DNA of 64,000 nt from the NCBI GenBank assembly GCA_019636735.1, contig JAHBWY010000003.1, positions 431,534 through 495,533 of the forward strand. Direction: 5' to 3'. Below are positions 44,349 to 52,600 of this stretch, piece after piece. The notes beneath the pieces were generated by a model. It was not told where the DNA came from. It made no database searches and was given only the letters and a program-made list of their open reading frames with translations. The translations under genes and the position numbers were made by a program. Origin of the DNA: Phycisphaeraceae bacterium. Lineage in GTDB: Bacteria > Planctomycetota > Phycisphaerae > Phycisphaerales > SM1A02. The number at the start of each line of letters is the position of its first letter. Positions within the stretch are counted from its first letter, which is position 1.

Positions 44349-47102
44349 ATGATTCCACGGATTCTGTCGGGAGCATGCGTGCTGGCCATGGGTTTGGCCG
44401 CGGCCACGCAGGCACAGGTGAAGATCAACGAGATTCGAGTCGAACAGCCGGGACCTGACTTCGACGAGTATGTCGAACTCAAGGGACCGCCGGGGACCAA
44501 CCTGGCGGGCTACTTCTACATCGTCATCGGCAACGACGACTTCCAGCTTCCTCCTGCCCAGAACGGCTATGTCGAGGAAGTGATCGCGCTCTCCGGGACC
44601 ATTCCCGCGAGCGGTCTCTTCGTGATCGCGAAGCCGTCGTTCACCCTCGGCACTGCGAACCTCGTCGTGCCGTTCACCTTTGAAGGCGGCAACAACAAGA
44701 CGCACCTGCTCGTTCAGGGCTTCACCGGCAATGTCGGCGATGACCTCGATGCGAACAATGACGGCGTCCTCGACCCACCGGCGCCGTGGAGCAGTGTCAG
44801 CGACTCGATCGCCCTGATCCAATTCCCGAACCCTGATGGCATCTTCGGCGACTTCGTCTACTCGACCACCACGATCGGCCCCGACGCCGGCGTGATCCCC
44901 TCCCATGTGTGGCGCTGCGGCGACACCGAGGAGTGGCGACTCGGCTTCTTCGTGGTGGGGATCACCGACACCCCCGGCGTGGCGAATCCGGAGTGCGCTG
45001 GCGCACCCTCTCCCGTCCTCATCAGCGAGATCCGCATCGATCAGCCCGGTGGTGACAACGAGGAGTACTTCGAGCTCTCCGGCACCCCAGGCGCCAGCCT
45101 CGACGATCTCACTTACATCGTGATCGGCGATGGCGCCGCCGCCCTCGGCTCTGGCGTCATTGAGTGCGTCGTCCCGCTCAAGGGCTTCTCGATCAATGCG
45201 GCTGGACTCTTCCTGGTCGCCGAGAACACCAATGTCTTCGGTGCCATTCCCGACTATGTCACCGCAGGTGGCATTTCGGGCAATGTCCTGAACTTCGAGA
45301 ATGTCGACAATGTCACCCACATGCTGGTGCGCAACTTCACCGGCCAGAACGGAGACGACCTCGATCTCAACAACGACGGCGTGCTCGACATCACTCCATG
45401 GGACGAGATCGTCGACTGGGTCTCGGTCATCATCACGCCGCTGAACCCGGGCGACACCCCCCCAGCCGGCACCGAGTGGTACTACAGCCCCACCGTCGTC
45501 GGACCCGATGGACCGTTCCAGCCGGGCCATGTCTACCGCTGCCAGCCCAACGGCGACTGGCGCATCGGCAGCTTCGATCCCTTCTTCCCCGACGCCGCCG
45601 ACACCCCCGGTGCGACGAACCTCACATGCGAAGCCTGCGGCGTGATTGGCTCGGGCAACTGCTTCCTGGCCAATGGCACACCCGGCTGCCAGGATGAGTC
45701 CTGCTGCAACCTCGTCTGTGATGCCGATCCCACCTGCTGCGATATCGCGTGGGATGCCTCGTGCGTTCTCACCGCGAAGAGCCTCTGCCATGCCCCGGGC
45801 TCTCCGCCCGCAATCAAGATCAACGAGGTCCGCATCGCCAACTCCGGCAGTAGCCAGCAGTATGTCGAGCTCAAGGGTCCCCCTGGCGCGAGCCTCAACG
45901 GTGTGGCCTATGTCGTCATCGGCAGCAGCGTCAACGACCCGGCTGGCGTGGTCGAGAGCTACACCCCGCTCAAGGGTTCGACGATCACCGCGAGCGGCTA
46001 CTTCGTCTTCGCCAAGTCGAGCTTCAACCTGGCGCCGGCGAACCTCGTGCTGCCCGCCAACGGCTTCCAGTTCGGCAGCAATGGGAACAAGACCCACCTG
46101 CTCGTCTGGAATCCGGAGACTCTCCGCGGCGAGGATCTCGATTCGGAGAACGACTGCGAGCTCGATCGACCCGGCTGGGTCAGCATCATCGACCAGCTTG
46201 CGCTCGTCGGGCTGAGCACGACCGAGTGCGTCTACGCGGAGCCGCTTCTGGGCCCCGACGGCGCCTTCCTGCCGGCGCACTTCTACCGCTGCCCCGACAC
46301 CGATGAGTGGTTCGTCGGCGTCTTCGGCAACTTCGAGAAGGACACACCCGGCGAGGAGAACGACACCTGCAAGGTGATCGAGGATCCGCGCGAGGTCACC
46401 TTGGCCCAGTGGACCTTCGAGGCCACCCAGCCGAACAACGCCGGACCTCACGCGGCCGAAGGCGGCCTCTACGGTGGTCCGGCACTGGGCATCCACGCCA
46501 ACCCCGCCACGGCGTGGTCGAGCCCCGTCGGCAACGGCTCGTCGCGTGCCTTCAGCAGCAACACTTGGTCGCTGAACGATGTCTATCAGTTCACCACCTC
46601 GACGCTCGATCATGAGAGCATCGAGTTCCAGTGGAGCCAGACCCGAAGCACCACCGGACCGGCCGACTTCGTCCTCGAGTGGCGAGCCGACTCGGAAGAG
46701 TGGACTCCGCTCCAGTCCTACACGGTGCCGAATCTCACCTGGTCGGGTAACCCCGCGTTCTTCCAGAGCGGATCGGTCTTTGGTCCGGTCGCGCTGCCGG
46801 CCTCGGCCGCCGATCGCACCGAGATCTCGGTCCGGCTGCGTGCGGCGTTCGAGACAGCGCCCCCGGCGACCGGAACAAACCGCGTCGACGACATCATCGT
46901 GACGGGCATTCCCTTCACGCCGAAGAACCCCTGCCCCGCCGACCTGAGTGGCGACGGCAGCGTCGGCGGCGCCGATGTGGCCATCGTGCTCGGCTCATGG
47001 GGTCCAGTGCCGCCGGGCACGCCTGCGGATCTGAATGGCGACGGAGTCGTGAACGGTGCCGACATCGCCATCCTTCTCGGAGCGTGGGGCGCCTGCCCGT
47101 AA
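44349..47102 (+). CDS. Secreted multi-domain protein: three lamin-tail-like domains, one Cys repeat, dockerin-like end
   Basis: A 917-residue exported protein from ATG 44349 with a signal peptide ending near ATQAQ. Three homologous blocks (about residues 18-215, 225-430 and 490-690) begin with IKINEVRIANSGS-like sequence and ELKGPPG or ELSGTPG, and fit a lamin-tail-domain type beta-sandwich. Between blocks two and three (about 435-480) is one copy of a cysteine-rich repeat (SCCNLVCDADPTCCDIAWD) found 18 times in the protein at 49642. The C terminus (861-917) has two calcium-loop segments, DLSGDGSVGGADVA and DLNGDGVVNGADIA, as in type I dockerins. Function unknown; likely cell-surface. Confidence 0.7.
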   Translation: MIPRILSGACVLAMGLAAATQAQVKINEIRVEQPGPDFDEYVELKGPPGTNLAGYFYIVIGNDDFQLPPAQNGYVEEVIALSGTIPASGLFVIAKPSFTLGTANLVVPFTFEGGNNKTHLLVQGFTGNVGDDLDANNDGVLDPPAPWSSVSDSIALIQFPNPDGIFGDFVYSTTTIGPDAGVIPSHVWRCGDTEEWRLGFFVVGITDTPGVANPECAGAPSPVLISEIRIDQPGGDNEEYFELSGTPGASLDDLTYIVIGDGAAALGSGVIECVVPLKGFSINAAGLFLVAENTNVFGAIPDYVTAGGISGNVLNFENVDNVTHMLVRNFTGQNGDDLDLNNDGVLDITPWDEIVDWVSVIITPLNPGDTPPAGTEWYYSPTVVGPDGPFQPGHVYRCQPNGDWRIGSFDPFFPDAADTPGATNLTCEACGVIGSGNCFLANGTPGCQDESCCNLVCDADPTCCDIAWDASCVLTAKSLCHAPGSPPAIKINEVRIANSGSSQQYVELKGPPGASLNGVAYVVIGSSVNDPAGVVESYTPLKGSTITASGYFVFAKSSFNLAPANLVLPANGFQFGSNGNKTHLLVWNPETLRGEDLDSENDCELDRPGWVSIIDQLALVGLSTTECVYAEPLLGPDGAFLPAHFYRCPDTDEWFVGVFGNFEKDTPGEENDTCKVIEDPREVTLAQWTFEATQPNNAGPHAAEGGLYGGPALGIHANPATAWSSPVGNGSSRAFSSNTWSLNDVYQFTTSTLDHESIEFQWSQTRSTTGPADFVLEWRADSEEWTPLQSYTVPNLTWSGNPAFFQSGSVFGPVALPASAADRTEISVRLRAAFETAPPATGTNRVDDIIVTGIPFTPKNPCPADLSGDGSVGGADVAIVLGSWGPVPPGTPADLNGDGVVNGADIAILLGAWGACP

Positions 47103-47150
47103 CCGGCGCGAGGAGCGTCGCTCCAATCCACTCGCTCGAGTGAAGTTTTC

Positions 47151-47190
47151 AAGGCCCCTCGGCGCACTCCGCCGAGGGGCCTTTTCCTTT
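47151..47190 (+). terminator. Rho-independent terminator after the lamin-tail/dockerin gene
   Basis: AAGGCCCCTCGGCG pairs with CGCCGAGGGGCCTT around a 5-nt loop, a 14-bp stem ending in CTTTTCCTTT. It is the best intrinsic terminator in the window and closes the gene 48 bp downstream of its stop. Confidence 0.9.
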
Positions 47191-47364
47191 CGGAACTCGG
47201 GCTCGATCGGCCTGAGCCAAGTCCTTTCGGCGTGGCAACGGGACCCGATCGGGTGAAAATCGCGGATACTCCCCGCCGACGCTGGCGCGCTCTCTGCTCG
47301 ACTGCGTTCAATCATCCGTGACCCAGCGACTGCGATCGCCTCACCCCCGTCGACCATCCATCGC

Positions 47365-48195
47365 GTGAACCTCGTCACCAGCATCGCCGACTTCGGGCAG
47401 CGCACGATCGATGTCATCGCGAGCTTCGGTCGCTTCACCGACTTCGTGCTGGCCACTGCTGCACGACTCCTGCGACATCCGGCGCGCTGCCTGCGATGGC
47501 GTCTGCTCGGCCCGCAGCTCTGGTCGATCGGCGCGGCGAGCGTGCCGGTGGTGGCCATCACCGGCGCATTCATCGGCATGATCCTGGCGCTTGAGAGCTT
47601 TGCGCAGTTCAACCTGCTCGGACAGGCCGATCGCATGGGCGGCATCATCAATGTCAGCGTGGTCAAGCAGATCGGGCCGGTGCTCGCGGCGGTGATGGTG
47701 GCGGGACGCGTCGGCTGCGCCCTCGCGGCGGAGCTCGGAACCATGCGCGTCACCGAGCAGCTTGATGCGATGCGGGCGATGGATGCCGATCCGATCGCCT
47801 ATCTGGTCGTGCCTCGGGTCGTCGCGTGCATCATGATGACGCCGATCCTGACGGCCTATTCGGACATCCTCGGAAGCTGGGGCGCCTGGGCCGTGGTCGT
47901 CCGAATCTTCGGCGTGCCGAGTCAGGACTACTGGCACTTCACCGCGCAGGCCGTCGGATGGATTGAACCTGCAGGCGGCCTCTTCAAGTCGCTCTTCTTC
48001 GGCGGGGCCATCGGCTTGATCGCCTGCTACAAGGGCTTCACCTGCGGGGCAGGCGCCGCGGGCGTGGGCCGGGCCGCAACAAGCGCCTTCGTGTCGAGCT
48101 TCATTGCGATCATCATGATCAACCTCGTGCTCGCACAGTTCCTGAATACGATCGCCCGGTTCATCTACACCGACCCGGCTTCGCTCATCGGATGA
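47365..48195 (+). CDS. mlaE: MlaE-family ABC transporter permease
   Basis: A 276-residue permease from a GTG start. The family core is present: PVVAITGAFIGMILALESFAQ, QIGPVLAAVMVAGRVGCALAAELGTM, the EQLDAMRAMDADPIAYLVVPR loop and GFTCGAGAAGVGRAATSAFV near the end. MlaE works with an MlaF ATPase and MlaD substrate-binding protein in phospholipid transport between membranes. Neither partner is adjacent, although a PqiB-type MCE protein is encoded 20 kb away. Its last bases overlap the next gene as ATGA. Confidence 0.92.
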   Translation: MNLVTSIADFGQRTIDVIASFGRFTDFVLATAARLLRHPARCLRWRLLGPQLWSIGAASVPVVAITGAFIGMILALESFAQFNLLGQADRMGGIINVSVVKQIGPVLAAVMVAGRVGCALAAELGTMRVTEQLDAMRAMDADPIAYLVVPRVVACIMMTPILTAYSDILGSWGAWAVVVRIFGVPSQDYWHFTAQAVGWIEPAGGLFKSLFFGGAIGLIACYKGFTCGAGAAGVGRAATSAFVSSFIAIIMINLVLAQFLNTIARFIYTDPASLIG

Positions 48196-49460
48196 GGTCT
48201 CCCATGCGTTCACTCGACATGACCTCCGTGCGGCTCATCGTGGTCGCGATCAGTGCGGCAGTCGGGTGGTCGACGGCGGCGCGCGCCCAGGACCCCGCAA
48301 CGCCCCCTCCGCGTGATCGGCCTCCCCCGAGCGAACCCGCGCCGATTCCGCCGCCGGGGCGCCCTCCCGAGCAGTTGCTCACGCGATCGAACCCACGGCA
48401 GTGGACGGTGACCTGGGATGTTGTCATCAACGCGCCGGGGGCGAGAAGTAGTGATGGCTCCGGCGGAAACCCCGTCACCTTCGTCGGTCAGAACACCGCG
48501 TTTCTCCTCCCCTTCATTCCCATCTCGACCTTCAACGAAGGCAACAAGGATTCGATCCGCATCGCCGTGTCGCGCGACGGCCGTCCCGACCCCGATCCGC
48601 CCAATCAGATGACGATGGAGCGTTGCCCCAGGACAGGAGTGGGCACCATCGTCGTCCCGCTTGGATCAGTGCGAGGCCAGTTACTCCGCTGCTCATACAC
48701 GCAGACCGTGACGGTGTGGCGCAGTGACCTCGATGACGCCTCGGCGGTGCGCGTCGCGTGGCCCACGGAGTGGCCCGAAGAAGCCAGAGGCTGGCTTGCG
48801 CCGTCGCGCGGCATCGAGAGCGACGATCCCCGCTTCAGTGCCTTCGTCGAACGCACTTCGCAAGGCCGCCTCCGACATACACCGGTCTTCGTCGCGGCGA
48901 AGGAGCTCATTCGAGCCACCATCAGTGCCTTCCGCGGACTTGAAGGTCCCGGCGTCGAGATTGGAAACCGAAACCAGGTGCTGGGACTCCGCATGGTGGG
49001 TGCCGCCCAGGCGATGGAGGATGGCACCGGCACGGCGAGTGATCTCGTGGCCGCGTGTGTTGCCGTGCTGCGCGCCGCGGGCATTCCCGCGCGCCCGGTG
49101 ATCGGCGTGGACCAGGCGAACACCGGCGTCCAGCGCCCGGTTCGAACGACCTACACAGTCTGGGCCGAGTTTTTCCTGCCGGGATCGGGGTGGGTGCCCT
49201 TCGATCCCGCGATGATGCGCGGCACGATGGCGATGCATGCCACCCCCGAGCGGGCGTGGACCGGCCTCGGCCGACTTCGAGATCTCAACATGCGCGTGCC
49301 GCTCGCCTACGCCTTTCATCCCGACCGCCAAGACGCCATTCTGCTGGGATTTCCCGGAGGCTGGTCATTCAGTGGACGAGATGTCGGAGCAGCTCGCTAC
49401 CCGTGGACCTTCGTCACCTTCACCATGATCACCACGCCGGTGGGGCCCGGCGCCAATTGA
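48192..49460 (+). CDS. Transglutaminase-fold protein lacking catalytic Cys and His
   Basis: A 422-residue exported protein (signal peptide ending near AARAQ, proline-rich stretch to about residue 60). The C-terminal half keeps the transglutaminase-like core, with LVAACVAVLRAAGIPARPVIG and VWAEFFLPGSGWVPFDP. Aligned with active members such as TgpA, the catalytic cysteine position (normally G-x-C-x-D) reads GTASD, and the histidine before WAE reads Thr; only the aspartate of FDP remains. It is therefore probably a binding or structural relative. It overlaps mlaE by 4 bp, suggesting a shared operon. Confidence 0.75.
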   Translation: MRSPMRSLDMTSVRLIVVAISAAVGWSTAARAQDPATPPPRDRPPPSEPAPIPPPGRPPEQLLTRSNPRQWTVTWDVVINAPGARSSDGSGGNPVTFVGQNTAFLLPFIPISTFNEGNKDSIRIAVSRDGRPDPDPPNQMTMERCPRTGVGTIVVPLGSVRGQLLRCSYTQTVTVWRSDLDDASAVRVAWPTEWPEEARGWLAPSRGIESDDPRFSAFVERTSQGRLRHTPVFVAAKELIRATISAFRGLEGPGVEIGNRNQVLGLRMVGAAQAMEDGTGTASDLVAACVAVLRAAGIPARPVIGVDQANTGVQRPVRTTYTVWAEFFLPGSGWVPFDPAMMRGTMAMHATPERAWTGLGRLRDLNMRVPLAYAFHPDRQDAILLGFPGGWSFSGRDVGAARYPWTFVTFTMITTPVGPGAN

Positions 49461-49641
49461 CCGGCCCATCACGCACGCCTCGGGTGAAGTCGTTCCCGGA
49501 CGACGAACCGCGCCACTCCTTGGAGATGCGCATTGGCCTATGTCCAAGAGGCGGTTACAGTGGTCGTGGGCGGGACGGCTTGCGATGGTCCACCGGGCTC
49601 ATCGCCTCTTCATCTCGAATGGACCTTCGGAGACTCGCTCA

Positions 49642-52600
49642 ATGCGACAGTTGCTGGTGTGTCTGACCGCCTTCATGGCGGCTCTCATGTGTGGCGAGCG
49701 CGCCCCCGCGCAGGTCCTCATCTCCGAAGTCCGGATCGACGAACTCGGCTCCGCCGGCAACGACGACGACCGGGAGTACTACGAGCTCCGTGGCACTCCG
49801 GGAACGCCGCTCAAGGATCTCGCCTATGTCGTCCTCGGCACGCGACCGATCAAGACGGTCTCCGGCATTCCTTACGGTGGTGCGGGAGTCATCGTCCACA
49901 TCAACACCTTCCCCGTCAACGCGGTCATGCCGCCGACGGGTCGCTATCTCGTGCGCAAGCCGACGATGCAGTTGCCATTGGGCATCGCGGCGAACCTGAC
50001 GATCCCGCTGACCTTCGACGATGACTCCACGCAGACTCATCTGCTGGTGCGCAACTTCAACTTCGGAATGTTCGATGACAACATTCCCCCGAATGTCGGC
50101 TTCAGTCCGCTCGGCTTCGATCTCGACCTCACCAACAACGGCGTCCTCGACATCGTGCCCTGGAGTGAGGTGGTCGACAGCGTCTCGATCATCAAGTCGA
50201 CCGCCTTCGGTCCGCTGAATCGAGCCTATGGAACCGCGAAGGCGGGTCCGGCAATCGACGGCATTCCCGCCCATGTCTTCCGCTGCGGCAACAACAACAA
50301 CTGGCGCGTCGGACGAAAGATCTACTCCGTGTACGAGCCGGTCAAGATCTCGGTCGAAGGGCCGCAGCAGACTGGCTTCCAGTTCGGCAGTCCCTACTCG
50401 GCGAATGTGAACGGTCTCGTCGAAGCCGGCGGCGGCGTGCGTGTCAATGTGCAGCTTCTGGCTGACATGGACGACCCATCGAAGTCGGCCGAGGTCTTTG
50501 TCGGCGGGCTTTCCATCGGAACGCTCGCGGGGGGCTACCCGCCGTGCATCACGGGGACACGCACGCTGTTCATGTCGATGGATGTATTCAACAGCATGAT
50601 CTGTGCGCAGGGCTCGACGCTCCAGGTCCAGGTCGTTCCGAACGCCAATGTCGGTCCCTGTGTCGGCGCGAGCTGCAAGGTGACCTTCGTCTACGACGGC
50701 GCGCTGCTTCAAACGGCGGATAGCCCCGGCACTCCGAATCCCTTCTGCGGGTGCAGTTGCGAGTACCCCAATGGCTCGATCGAGGTCGTCTTCGTCATGG
50801 ACACCTCGACCTCGATGGCGGACGAAGCCGCGGCCCTCTGCGCGGCGATCCCGCAGGTCATCAAGGCGCTCGAGGCGAGCGGCACGCGCGTCGAAGCGAC
50901 CGTGCTCGGCATCACGGAGACGCCGGGCGGCGACTTCGGCTGCCTCACAAGCAATGTGGCGGCGCTCCTGGGGCCCGCGGTGCCCGACGCGAATGGAAAC
51001 ACGATCGGCCAGCTCACCCATCCGGAGAGCTGGGGCGACGCCGCGGCCATCGTGGCCAAGCGTTTCCCGTGGCAGCCCGGATTCGTGCGACTGGTGGTCA
51101 CGATCAGTGACGAGGCGCCCTTTGAGGGTGACGCAGTTCCGCCCGCACCCGCCTGTGACCTCGCGGATCTGGCAAGTGTGCAGAACGCCATTGCCGTGGC
51201 GAATGTCTCGAGCACCGTCGTGTCGACTCTGGTCGGCACTGGTGCGCAGCCATGCGTGGCGCAGCTCGCGGCACTGCTCGCTTCCGGCACCGGCGGCGGA
51301 ACTGCGGAGACAACGCTGCCTGCCTCGCAGCTGGCCGACATCATCGCGAACTTCCTGCTCGATGCAGCGTCGAGCTACGGCTGCTCGAGCTGCGTCGGTG
51401 ACCTGAACCTCGATGGCGTGGTGAACTCGGTCGACCTGGCGCTCTACGCCTGTGTCCGAGGGTTCGCCTGCCGCGATGTGAACAACGACGGCGCCGCAGG
51501 CACACCAGCCGACGACTTCCTGGTGCAGAACTTCCACACCTGCGGTCCCGCCGACTTCTGCGGTGTCACGCAGGCGCCTTGCCTGGCCGTTCATCCAACC
51601 CCCGGCTGCAACGATCCTGCCTGCTGCGCGGCCGTCTGCGCGGTTGACTCGATCTGCTGCACGGTCGGATGGGATGGCGTCTGCGTGACGCTCGCGCTCC
51701 AGATCTGCGGTGCCTGCGGGAACGCGCCCTTCCAGCAGAGCTGCTTCTCGGTGAGCTCGGAACCCGGCTGCGACGACGACTTCTGCTGCGCCGCCGTCTG
51801 TGCCGTCGCTCCGCCCTGCTGCGTCGTCGAGTGGGACTCGACTTGCGTCGCGATCGCTCGCGTGCTCTGCCTCGGTTGCGGCAGCCCGTTGACCTCCAAC
51901 TGCTTCCTGCCCAACAACACGCCCTACTGCGACGATCCAGTCTGCTGCGCGAAGGTCTGCGCCAACGATCCAAGCTGCTGTGACCCCGCCGCCAGTTGGG
52001 ATGTCTTCTGCGTGGCGCTTGCCCGCACCCTCTGCGCCTCGTGCGGCGATTCGAAGCTCTGGCCCTGCAACGAACTCTCCTTCGCCCCCGCGTGCGCCGA
52101 CAAGGAGTGCTGCCAGAAGGTCTGCCAGATCGATCCTTTCTGCTGCCAGGTGAGCTGGGATCAGCAGTGTGTGGAGCGAGCTGACCAGGTCTGTCTCCTC
52201 TGTGGATCGCTGCTCGCCGGAAGCTGCTGTGTGAAGAAGGCGACCCCCTTCTGCAACAACAAGGATTGCTGCGAGACGGTGTGCGGCTTTGATCCCTTCT
52301 GCTGCAGCGGGTCCTGGGACACGATCTGCGTGTCGCTCGCCACGCTCACCTGTCCGACTCTGAACTGCCCCTGCGGAACATCGACCGCCGGGTGCTTCCA
52401 GGCCCATGTTCGCACGGGATGCAACAACACCCTCTGCTGCCAGCTCGTGTGTGAGTGGGATTCCTTCTGCTGCCTGGTCCAGTGGGACACGCTCTGCGCC
52501 AACTTCGCCAAGTCGCAGTGCGGAACCAACGGTGCCTGTGTTCCCGGGACGGGAAGTTGCACCACGACACACTCGACGCCCGGCTGCGACTCGCCGCCGA

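Noticed and set aside
44133..46613. 826-codon minus-strand frame opposite the lamin-tail gene
   Set aside because: Asp/Arg/Val-rich mirror of the secreted protein. The plus frame has a signal peptide, repeats and dockerin-like loops.
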